Assembly: GCA_001986395.2 (NCBI GenBank)
Contig: MQVO02000064.1
Coordinates: 21,043-85,042, forward strand
DNA: 64,000 nt
Direction: 5' to 3'
Origin: Irpex lacteus
Taxonomy: Eukaryota; Basidiomycota; Agaricomycetes; Polyporales; Irpicaceae
Shown here: positions 51,749-62,300 of the stretch, in pieces
How positions within the stretch are numbered: the first letter of the stretch is position 1
Layout of the letters: each line of letters opens with the position of its first letter
Position numbers and translations under genes: made by a program
Notes under the pieces: model-generated
The model's input: the letters and a program-made list of their open reading frames with translations, nothing else
What the model was told of the DNA's origin: nothing
Databases searched by the model: none

Positions 51749-52147
51749 CTACGGCGCGTTGCCGGCCTGTACAGGAACAACGTCCTCCACCTCGACCGTG
51801 GTCCACTTCACCGATACCTGGAGCTTGTATCGTAGCAGTACTGGCGATGTCGTTTGCTGAGTTGGGTTATAGCAGAGTGAAGTGCTGGAATTTATTCTTG
51901 AACGTTGAGTGCTCTCGGATCTCAGGCTCAGGCTCTCCGAGTCGTCGGAATGCCTCTCGCGAAAAGTGAGCACCGTATTCTTGGCCGATCCCATCCTCTC
52001 TGCTTTAACAAGTAAAACGTATAGGTTACTACACTTAAGCTGAGCTCCCATGATATCCAATCCAAATTGCCACGACTCCTTAGTATACCGGCGGTATCGC
52101 GGAAACCTTAAAACCTGCTTCTTATAGCCTGAGGCCTTCAAGTTCAC
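51749..52147 (-). CDS. Possible single-exon hypothetical protein
   Basis: An uninterrupted 132-codon frame from 52147 to 51749. The N-terminal half is basic with Tyr/Arg (RFPRYRRYTKESW), the middle is Ser/Glu/Arg-rich, and the end is VSVKWTTVEVEDVVPVQAGN. No domain is recognised, and no promoter element or intron supports it. It lies just past the eroded third copy of the tandem family. Confidence 0.25.
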   Translation of the reverse strand: MNLKASGYKKQVLRFPRYRRYTKESWQFGLDIMGAQLKCSNLYVLLVKAERMGSAKNTVLTFRERHSDDSESLSLRSESTQRSRINSSTSLCYNPTQQTTSPVLLRYKLQVSVKWTTVEVEDVVPVQAGNAP

Positions 52148-52522
52148 GCTACCGTTTCAGAGCAGATGAGGCTATAGGTCGTGAGTGGCGTTGTACTTGA
52201 TGGGAGCTTCGAAAGTGTTGATCTAGGACGACAACACGGCACGAGTTGCGTAGCGAAAAGTACGTGATATTCGCACTCTTACTAGTCGGATGGTTGCAAT
52301 AACGACCATTTTATCCGCAGCGGTAGTCGTTGCGATTATTGGTATATCCAGAGACTTCAATCCTTGTTTAGCCCGTTATAAGTGCTCTCAAGCTGCACCG
52401 CCCGAATAACAACTAAGCCGTTTAACACTGCAATACGCTCGATGTTGCCACTGCAGGCGCCACAATATGAGGTTACGATGTTACCTGAACAGCCACTTCT
52501 TTATTCGTTCTTGTAGATCTGG

Positions 52523-53920
52523 CATAGGCATGGTGGAAGAGCTTATTTATATGAAGCGGGATACGAAGAAAGTCGCACATACCGCAGCTCAATACCCTCC
52601 CCGTGGTGGGTTTCTCTCTGAAATCGAGGCGAGGCTTACTGAATAACTTCTACAGCGACTGGAGATAACTCCCATTGATCATACAATCCGAATCTGCGTG
52701 GGCATTCTCAATACGGCAACAGTTGTATAGGTACATAGGGTCGGATTGGCACAATACTGGTGCTGAAGAGAACGTAAGCGTCTCCACGATCAGACCTGGC
52801 TGTGACTTATTCATCCAACAAGGAGTACAGGTCAGGCATATCTATTCCGCCATGGACAAAGAGAAACTGCTTACGGAGCTGATGTATGGTGTATCATGCG
52901 TCGATTTGGGAGACATTACTAAAAACGTAGAGATCGCTCAAGACGTTTTTTTCAATGTTGCCGGTTTCAATGGATATGAGACAACGTGGAAACTAGAATG
53001 TGGTAAAGCGGAGGAACGACTCAAGGGAATCAATGCTATGAGTCCAGAGCCATCTTTTCCTTACCTCAAATTCCAAGAGCGCTGCGCAGCCTTACTCAAA
53101 AATCTCATGTGCAACGGAACTCCTCCTGTCAGCCTTTGTGTGAAGTTTAAACCATTGTACGACCAGGCACCCCAAAACATTGAGAGGCCTTCCTGTGGTC
53201 CAGCTGTCAAGTATCTCTTTAAAGTAAGCGTATTTTACTTCTTCTGCAATCACGCATTAAAATACTGCCCCCTAAGTGGAGACGAACAGATATATTTGAT
53301 TCATCAGCCGGTAAGAAATGGGCATACATCACGAGGGCCGCACCCTGGGACCTCTTCGACCTGTACTGGCATGCTGCAGATCACGTCAAGGAGTGGTTAA
53401 CATCACGTGGAGCTGTGGGTTTTATTTCGATATCTCTCGTACATAAATTAATATTCTGTAGACGAACGATAGCTTGCTATCTTTTGTCACAATGCGCATC
53501 ATGATCCCCGAGGGTGAAGAAAATCATTACGCACGATACTCGTTGCCCGATGCGCAAAAAGCTAGAGTCACCTATCTCACAACCTATGTCGTTCACCTAG
53601 ACCTCCTGTCTTGCGTTCGTAACCAATTAGAGGCCGTGGATAGTCCCCAACAACCACTCGCTCGACCATCAACAACGACCTACCACCGTGATCCCGAACT
53701 TCGCCCCCGGTCTAAATCGTCCCGGTTCCCTCTCATTCTGCGAGAATATCCTCTTAACGGGGCTGGTCGTGACCTTTTCCTGGACCACGGAGGCAATTGG
53801 GAGCGAGCATTCCGGGAAATTGCAAGCCCGACGAATCAAGAGGAACCAACACATGTCGAACGGTTGCGGTCTGCTCACCCCGACCAGTTTTGGTATCCCT
53901 CAACCATCCAAGATATCTGA
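52523..53920 (+). CDS. Possible multi-exon gene of unknown function
   Basis: A 180-codon stretch from about 52672 reads like coding sequence (YGVSCVDLGDITKNVEIAQD, VFFNVAGFNGYETTWKLECG). It ends at a gtaagc donor near 53224. Removing 53 bases joins it in phase to WRRTDIFDSSAGKKWAYITR and AAPWDLFDLYWHAADHVKEW. A further frame (53474-53920, EENHYARYSLPDAQKARVTY) may be the last exon, but its phase does not fit the visible splice sites. Upstream, an ATG at about 52531 opens VEELIYMKRDTKKVAH, which may be a first exon. I do not recognise the family. Coding is likely for the middle part and uncertain elsewhere. Confidence 0.4.
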
Positions 53921-54166
53921 ATTCGTTCAGGAGTATCCCTCTACGTGCACCGCGAGATCATGTAGCATATACCCTCAGTTGCCCTGCATTGTTCAGACGG
54001 ACCCGAATTTTCTCGCTGCTCTCGTTAATAGGCTTGACATAATGTAATTTCCCCATCACAACTATGCATTCATATGTAATATTGCATGGCCATGGGAGTG
54101 TAGTCCGATAGCCTTGAAGCCCCACGCGAAGCATAAAAGAAGAACAATATCTTGTACCGTTCACTT

Positions 54167-55750
54167 CTAGTTCTCGTCTTTCTTCCAGAAGCTCGGAGGA
54201 ATCAAAACCTAGTTAACCGTCAATGAAATCCTATGCGACGCATACTTGCCTATATCACTTACCGCGCGAGAAATAATGCGATTGGCACGAAGATCGTCGT
54301 ATGCCTTGTTAGCCTCGTGCAAGGGACGTCTGTCGATCACCGGCTTGACATGACCCTGCATCAAATAGCGTGAATCAGGGGACCGACTCTGACCGACTAC
54401 ATCAAGAGGAAGTGAACGTGATGCACCTTCGAGATGAGATCGAGAACCTCGACTAGGTCGCCGGACAACCCGTACAGAGAGAACCGAACTGCACGAATAT
54501 GTCTGCGTAAGTTGAGCTCTGAGTAAGGTATTTGACGCGAGCGTACCTTCAATACCAGTGAACAGCCCCTGTAAGGCGTTCAGGTTCAGGTTCTGGTCGC
54601 TCAATCCGACCTGAGAGAAGAATACCTAATTAGAAGGGTCTCAAACGCACATACAAGAGAGCAATCACTCACAACAATGATGCGTCCATTGCTCTTGAGT
54701 GTCGTGTCTAGCTCGACTGAACTAACAGCCTCAAACTCCCTCTGGAAGGCTATCAATGGCAAATCACGTCATTAGCAGCTTTGTCTAGGAGAGGGAACTT
54801 GAACAACATACTTGTGCTAGTGGACACAAAATCGACGGCACAATTGACGGTGAAGCCCTTCTTGAGTGCTGCATCCAGTTCAACCAGGCTAAACGCCTCC
54901 TTCGCACCGAACTTGAGGGCGAGCTCGCGACTGGTAGGGCGCATGTCGAGGACGTAAACCTCAGCGCCGAGATACACGCAGAACTGTACAGCGAGAAGAC
55001 CGAGACCACCAATACCAGTGATCAGGACCTTCTCACCCTTCTTGATCTAGTTACACCATTTAATTATGTGCGTGCTGGACTGTAAAAGTTTACACGTACG
55101 GCAGCGGTGTGCTTGACGGCATGCCAGGCAGTAATGCCGGCATCTGCAGCGACAGCGGCAGACTCGGAGGAAACCCTGTCGGGAACCGGGATCAGCATAC
55201 TTGCATCAACGATCGTGTACTCGGCATGACCGCCGTTCTGGCCGAGGCCAAAGAACGGCGTGGTCAAGAATTGCGTAGTAGGGTCCTCGGTACTGTCGTG
55301 CGGCTGAGTAGGCTGAGTGGGCACAGAGGTTTTATTACCCATCTTCGCCTGTTTGACGCAGTTCACGCATCCACCGATAGCGAGGACGGCGTAGCGCTTG
55401 TTCTTCTCGATGCCTTGGACTTTGGGACCGAGTCTGGAGTAAAATTGGTTGTTTTTATGTGAAAAGGTTGGATAAGGTAGATAAAAGGCAGCGTACTCGA
55501 TAGCGATACCAGAGACTTCGTGCCCCATGATATAGGTACGTGCGTCGTCGGGAAACTGGCTCAGAAGGAAAACCTGCGAGGCAGAAGTGTCAGCGGGATG
55601 ATACCGTGAGATAGGATCGCTTACGTCTGTATGACAGACACCAGAGGCTTGCACTTGAACAAGAACCTGACCTGGACCAGGCTTAGGGATCGGGAACGCG
55701 TCGTCGATCTTCAGGATAGGAGTGTTCGGTAGGTGGACAGCAGCCTGCAT
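54167..55750 (-). CDS. Zinc-dependent alcohol dehydrogenase (MDR family)
   Basis: A medium-chain dehydrogenase/reductase that interconverts alcohols and aldehydes or ketones with NAD(P). Exon 1 (from 55750) carries GPGQVLVQVQASGVCHTD with the catalytic-zinc Cys, and the next exon MGHEVSGIAIE with the zinc His and Glu. The cofactor fold begins GEKVLITGIGGLGLLAVQFC with the GxGGLG loop, and the acidic residue after VYVLD suggests NAD. The C-terminus reads GHVKPVIDRRPLHEANKAYD, LRANRIISRA and, after a last intron, VLIPPSFWKKDEN. The structural-zinc lobe shows only GGCVNC, with no further cysteines in the usual spacing, so that zinc may be absent. This matches a fungal ADH subfamily with a GC-x2-C loop. 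Family-level substrate only. Confidence 0.87.
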
Positions 55751-55841
55751 GATAGATGAGTTTGGGATTTCGTGGATGAGTTGCTAGCTGAGGAGTAAGG
55801 TCCGAGTTGAGGTGATGCTTTACAGCTGAGGTTGAGCCAAG

Positions 55842-55849
55842 CTTTTATA
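55842..55849 (-). promoter_or_regulatory. TATA box of the alcohol dehydrogenase gene
   Basis: TATAAAAG on the minus strand, about 95 bases upstream of the start at 55750. Confidence 0.55.
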
Positions 55850-56990
55850 CACCATATACGCCTTCATTCGTATTCCCGCATCGAGATACTGCAAGAAAGC
55901 TCGGCTATTTCGTAGTAGTAGTGCGCCCAGACAGGCGTTTGTTTGGTGTTCATCCCGACTGAACCGATGGCTTGTATAGTATGCTGTGTACTGGAACTAG
56001 AGCGCAACGTCAGCTGGTCACTTAACACCATAACATCATATTGGTGTATCGGAGGGACGAAGCGGGCGAAATACCTCGTGAAGATGCGCAAGTACAGGCA
56101 GATCGGCGATATATACTTATTACCAACTGGTTTGAAGTGGAGAAAGTCTGGCGAAGTTTGCGAATCCCGGCGTATTGCACCTCTTCAAATTGACGAGTAA
56201 GTTGTATACGAATTGTCGTGTCTTCGGAAAAAAATACAGATGATGCGAGTGGCCTCACAATTTCATATAGAGCACATTATATATTCCAGCTGTGTCGAGT
56301 CGGATCATCATGGATCTCAAGCAGAGTCGGCCGCAGGAACATGGGTCGACGTGTCTGCGATCGGCTCTGTTTGAGCCATACACATTATTACAGCCGTGAG
56401 CACTATAGCACTCTTTGCCTCACTGGATTGACGAGTATGAGACGTGCAAAAGTGGGACATGAAACATCAGACGCACCATAAACCACGCCGAGTTCATTCT
56501 TGTGGTACCGCAGCTCGAAGCTCTACTTGAATAGAGGGCAGCGCGCAGGGCCAGGAAGGGCTGTTTTCCGCTGTGTGGGCTCCATTCATGTATGTTATGG
56601 ATCCTGTTAAGTACATCAGACAAATACCGTGTTTCGTTCGTTTCACGACTCAGACGTAATTCGACATGACGGTGGGATAAGTACAAGAGGCCCTCGGGGC
56701 CCTCGGGCTTTTGCGGGCTGGGCGCTTCAGGCGCGGTTTGGTTATGTCCTATAGCTACTTTCATACGGCCATCGCTATCTACAACGCTCCTTCATCCCTA
56801 CACATGTTGGAATACCTTTCATAGCCTACCCAAATATGCCAGCTACCTCGAGTACTGTCGTTACAAACAATAGCTTCATTGTTGATCGGCCACTCTTTTA
56901 GGATCAGGTGCGATGCGCTCCAAGGCTGTGGCGGGCTTGTGCTAAAGCCTCTCATACAGTACCAGGACAGTCGAGACTACGAAACAGTGC
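55850..56990. other. Divergent intergenic region
   Basis: About 1.1 kb between the alcohol dehydrogenase (-) and the unknown gene (+). Weak frames only (56420-56764, -). A GC-rich patch with repeated ccctcggggccctcggg lies near 56690-56712. Confidence 0.35.
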
Positions 56991-57840
56991 ATGGATAGAA
57001 CCGGCAGCCTAGGGTCGAGCGTACACCCCTCAGAACACGCCGTACGCATCACTTTCAACTCGCCCGAGGGCCAACAACCCAACGCAAGTCGTTTGGTGAT
57101 CAAGACAGTTCAGGCGCACGCTACCTTCAAACGAGCTGTGTTGTTACCAGACGAACATGGGCTCCTTCCTGAAAAGTCATATCAACCACAGTTCTGGTTC
57201 ATGAAGCTCACCGTACCGAAGGGGTTGCCCCTGCAGAAAGGCACCAGCGTCGACGGTATCAGGCTTAAGCCCGATGGACGGCAGTTTGGAAGTGATGGGT
57301 GTAAGGACGCATTGAAGGAGGTGTCGAGTATCTCGCTGAAGAGATGTCATTATGTGGTGCGTGATTCTATTCGATATGATTGAAAGCCAATGTCTGAGAC
57401 TCAGCATACTTAGTGGCTAGAAGATCCCGACGTCGTCGTTTCGCATGCATGGAATCGTGATCGCTATCCAGAATGGGTTACAACAGCCCAGCTACTTCGT
57501 CGACTGTGCGACGACTTCATGGCTAGATTCGTTTATCACACGTCTTACATGGTATGTCGCTTAGACCAAGCTCGCTCTATCCTACTGACCGTTGCTATAG
57601 TACGAAAGGGACGATGCGTGGTCCTGGTTAGGAGATCTTGAGGCCCTTCTGACAGAGTCGATCAAGGTTGTCCAGTTCTACGTCTCGTACTCGCTTCAAG
57701 CAGTGATGGTTGTGCTCGCCAACCACCCGGGACATCTCGTCCGAGATATCGGGGAAGACAGCATGAACACTGCCATAAACCAGCGTATGAAGGACCTTCG
57801 AGGATGGGTGTATGATCAGGGTGTTGGAGAGGACGAGTGA
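56991..57840 (+). CDS. Unknown three-exon protein
   Basis: Exons end at a gtgcgt donor near 57356, resume after a cttag acceptor near 57413, break again at gtatgt near 57550 and resume at 57600. All junctions keep phase and the stop is at 57838-57840. The product is about 250 residues. The N-terminal half contains HAVRITFNSPEGQQPN and YQPQFWFMKLTVPKGLPLQK and is probably beta-rich. The C-terminal half is helical, with CDDFMARFVYHTSYMYERDD and VQFYVSYSLQAVMVVLANHP. No family is recognised, and there is no signal peptide. It is on the opposite strand to its two neighbours. Confidence 0.55.
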
Positions 57841-58058
57841 GTGTTGGGGAGTGGCTATCTGACGGTCTGAACGCTGTGTTTCCGGAAGGCTAAGTTTTGT
57901 ATCATTATTGTATGTCAGTACTAACACTACAACACGCATATTTAAGCCAATCCATCGGTCACTACATGGTATTCGAACCAGTGGATGAAAGCGAATACGA
58001 TGCTACATCAAGCGTAGACCCATCAGGAAAATCACCCGTTACTCTCGAGCACGGCAGA
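57841..58058. other. Short convergent spacer
   Basis: The region between the 3' ends of the unknown gene (+) and the NmrA-like gene (-). No feature seen. Confidence 0.35.
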
Positions 58059-59096
58059 TCATTTGTTGTACTGCTTGACTGCTGACTCTCCAGCGTCGCC
58101 TGAAACCCCCAGTGCTTCCTTCAAGGTCTCTTCGAAGGGTTTCAAGTCACGACCCAGTACCTTCCGAAGCAGCGGATCCACCACGGCCAACTCGCCTCGC
58201 TGTAGTGCCGGATACGTCGTGGACCACTTGGTCAGCAGGTCTTCGCCCCCGCTGTTGCTGCTCTTATACTCCTCAAGGGAGACGATCTTCAACTTGAGGG
58301 GAGGATCCAGGTTGAGGTTCGTGGTGATCAGCTGGGCGAGCTCCGAGAGAGTCCAAGCCTTAGAGCCCGTGAACCGGATTGTCTGATTCGCGTATGTGTC
58401 CTATTGTTGAACAGCCGTTAGCTACGCACAAAGTGTAGCAGCGGAGAGGATCCTACCGTTATCAGAACCTTCGCCGTACCCTCACCCAGATCCTCTCGAC
58501 ACACCCATGCAATCCCACCATCTCCGTACGGCACCCTCACCTCACTCCCTCGACTCGGATTCCAGTATCCGAAATACAGCGGATAACTCTCGCTGTATAT
58601 CCCCTCCCGAATGATTGTGTACGTCAACCCACTCTCCTTCAAGTACTTCTCTGTGTCCAGATGAGCCTGCATCACCGCTGCCTGGCTATCGTCTGCGAAC
58701 ATCAAGGAGGTGTAGTAGACGTGCTTGACTCCCACACGTTTAGCAGCATCGATCGCGGCGATATGACTCTTGACGCGGATTTCGTGTGCAATGGAGGGGT
58801 AAGACACGAGCAGCAACTTGTCTCCTCCAGCGAAAGCCGAATCTAGTGTCTCAGGCTGCGTGAAGTCGCCTTTGCGTACCTCAACACCAGACTGGACTAT
58901 CTCGGGCGTAGCACCTGCGGGGTTGTGCAGAGAGACCACGACGTCCGTTGCTGACAAGGAGTCATGTTTCAGTAAGTATGCGTGAAAGCCGAGTGAGAGA
59001 ATCTCGAGATGCCTTACCCGGTACCAAGCGAGTAAGGTACTTCAAGACCTGAGAACCGAGACCTCCGGTTGCACCTGTTAGAACATATTTGACCAT
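58059..59096 (-). CDS. NmrA-like NAD(P)-binding protein
   Basis: A Rossmann-fold protein of about 300 residues in three exons. The start at 59096 gives VKYVLTGATGGLGSQVLKYL with the GxxGxxG dinucleotide loop. After the first intron come TDVVVSLHNPAG, KLLLVSYPSI, AAKRVGVKHVYYTSLMFADD, YLKESGLTYTIIREGIYSES and DGGIAWVCREDLGEGTAKVL. The C-terminal exon has IRFTGSKAWTLSELAQLITT and ends ESAVKQYNK. This is the NmrA / quinone-oxidoreductase-2-like group of atypical short-chain dehydrogenases, which act as redox sensors or NADPH:quinone reductases. The classical YxxxK pair is not obvious, in line with NmrA proteins. Substrate unknown. The gene is intact and lies 300 bases from the decayed NLR. Confidence 0.85.
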
Positions 59097-59398
59097 GATG
59101 TTTGCAGTATATAATGCGTAGTAAATGTTCTCGGGTTGCGTGGGGTGGAGAGGATAGTTAGAGGTAGAGAGTGGTTTGTAAGCAAGCTGTTTGCTATAAC
59201 GACGTCAACGGCGGTGTATTTAACCATGATCTCGGAAGCTCCCAGAACCTATACATATGATTAGTCAGTGACTTCAAGGATGTCATACCGGGTGAGACAT
59301 CTATGCAGATCGTGGGAGCAGCAACTACTAGGCAAGTTTTCCGTTTGGATTAAACAATTGTCCACATCCACTCAGTACTGTACAACTTGAAACCTGTA
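59097..59398. other. Promoter of the NmrA-like gene
   Basis: Upstream region of the NmrA-like gene and 3' flank of the NLR pseudogene, with tatata sequence just before the start. Nothing else seen. Confidence 0.35.
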
Positions 59399-62300
59399 TC
59401 AGAAGGGCTGGTCGTCGTCCATATCGACCTGAGAGAAATCTATGAGGGTGAGTCGACCGCTTTCACCTTGCAGCAGAAGTTTCTTCTCGTGCCAACGACC
59501 AAATCCTCTGTGAACCGGAGGAACCCATAAGATTTTACGACCACGATCGTCCAATATCCAAGCCTTCTCTTCAGAACGACGAGCAACTCTCTCCAGGCCA
59601 ATAAAAGATGGTCTGTCGATCGGATTGACTGGCTCGCCTTGCTTCTCAGTATCCTTCGCAAACAACAGAGCTTCAGGGGGATCGATCACAGTATCGTAGT
59701 TGATCCACGGAGTCAAGTATCGTGAGCCGGATGCGCACTCAGCGACTAGAGTAATAGACTTGTTGTCCGAGGAGTTTTCGTGATAGATCCGTACCACATA
59801 TTCTTGCTCAGATATACTAGGTAGCGATCCCTGCGCCATCAGTCGGAGTTGGACGTTATCGGCACTGTCGCGCTCGACCAACCAGCACCAGAAATTGCAA
59901 GTTCCATTGGTTTCGTTGGTGGAGAAGAATCCGAGTGGACCATGCATGAATGGGAAGTTGCGTTGAAAGTGTCTGTATTTTTCGTAGATCTCAGTGTCAT
60001 AGAGAAGGATTTCCCCTCGTCGCCAATTCCATAGGATCATCACCCCTGCGTCGTCACGAGAGATGATGTATTTGGGATCAGAAAGGAATGTTGCAGCGTA
60101 CACCCAACTAGGATGTCCCTTGAGAACTTGCTGAAGTGTACCATTTGCGGCGCTCCAGACGCGGACGGTATGATCGACTGAGGCAGAAACCATGAACTGA
60201 CCATCCCTGGAGAAATGAGCGCAGCGGATTAAAAACGCGTGGTGACCATCATCCACCTCTGCCTCCAGATCTGCGAGCTTCGCTTCCCAGACTTTGATGG
60301 TCCTATCGTCGGAGCCAGAAGCCAGGAATCGACTGTTTGGGGAGAATGCGATATGTCGAACGAAGTCACTATGGCCAGGGAGCTGTATCAGGTGGCTTCC
60401 ACCGCGATCTGTGTAAAAAAGACCCATGCAAGAACGGCACCGAAAGCTAGGACAGTGCTCCCGTTTAACGGCGCAAATCGCAGCGTGAGCAGCATTCCCG
60501 TGGTCATCCCAGCAACAGAGCTATGAGTGCTGCCCGTCTCTGCATTGTACACAACAATTCCATCGTTGGAGCCGGATGCGATGAGAGACCCATCATGGGA
60601 AGAAGCCAGAGCGGACACAGATGCAGTATGCGTGTCCGAGGTAAAAATGCGTAACCGCTTCGGGGACGGGTGTAAGCTCCACTCTTCAACACATCCAAAT
60701 CGAGTCCCAAGAAGGAGAGTGGTCTCGGAGCTGCGGACAACCAGCATGCCCTCCCGTTGGCTCCATGTGCTGTGAAGACTGCCCGGCGGTCGGGAGTCTC
60801 TGAGTCGATGTCCCAGAGACAGACGTGGCCACATTCGTCGACTGAGAGGAGGAGGTTGCTATGGAAGGATGAAATGATACCTTTGTGATGTACTCTCGAC
60901 GTCCTGAAAGTTCGGCGAGCAGGGTACCAGTGTGGATGTCCCAGAGTTTGACGCGATTGTCAGGGGCAGTTGCAAGAATTCGATCATCGAGTGAGAAGGA
61001 AAGTGACTGTATCCACTGCCCATCCGTGCAGTCGAATTCAGCGAGCTGCTCCCCAGTTCCAGACTGGAAGAGGTGGCTAAAACTATTTCCACCTGCAGCA
61101 AGTACGGTTGCATCATGGGAATACTCGACGGTACGTACCCAATCCGGCATTTGTATGGTTCTGAAGTTACTGGACCATGACCTATCGGCACCTATGATGA
61201 CCTTTGCCTCCCTGGATAAGCCCAATATTGGTGGAGACAAGTCTGAGCAGTGCACTCCGTGGAGAAAGGGGGAGAGCAGAGTGATAGAGGTGCGCTACAG
61301 ATTGCTGAACGCCGTCGAATGCGAATAGGATGAAGCGCTGGCCATCTTTGACGGATTGGACCAGAGCCGTAGGTGAGCTCAACTGGCTGTCACGCTAGGA
61401 ATCCAAAAGTGAGTAACAGTTACACGCTCTTGAAGTTGGGTCTGACCGTGATAAGCCATCCGTGAACATGGTCAAGCGATTCCACTGCCTTCCTGAGGAC
61501 AGCGAATGAAACCCAAGGACCTCGAACCACAACAGCTGTTGAGTCGATATGAACGATTCGAGCAGAGGTTCGGTGATAGCAAAATGAGCGTCTCGGGCCG
61601 CGGTCGGCAAGTAAATGATCAGCCCAGTACTGACAACAGTACTTGTTCGCTTCGGTTATATAGCTATCTATTTGTGCAGCTGTGGAGATAATCATTTGTT
61701 GCATACCGCGGGATTCTGCATATATTTTTCTTCAGCTGCGCTTTCATCACCTCAAAGCAACGCCGGGTAATGTTGAGATGGTGCTCGTCTGGGTCGATGA
61801 AGAAGCGCACATCCGTGCAGCGGCGAGAGTCGATGAGGAAGTCTGGGAAGGATTTATGGAGGAAGCGGACATGTCCATTAGGACTTTCGGGAACAAGCAG
61901 GACAGAGTTCAGAAATCGTAGAGACGTTTTCACGTCAGAAAGCGGGATGCCTAGAACTCCTGCTAGGGTAGAAGGACAGAGTACATCCAGTGAGATGACT
62001 AGCAGGCCAGTACTGAGCGGAAAGTAGATAAGAATTTCCGCATCAGTTTCTGAGAAGGCGTCGTTGAGTACGCGAAGATAAAGCGAGTCAAGCCCGAAGA
62101 TCCTTCGTATACCGTGGTACGCCTAAGAGCAGACGTAGCCGGCTCACAGGATCATGACGCTTGGCGTGAATGAACTTGACCGCGGTGGACGCGAAGATGA
62201 ACAGACCGGCTGCTTTGTGGTGAGAGCATCAACGTCCCGTTTGTTTGGCCAATCCTTTGGAATATCGACATCAGCTCGCTGGCGAGCGATTGCTGTAAGC

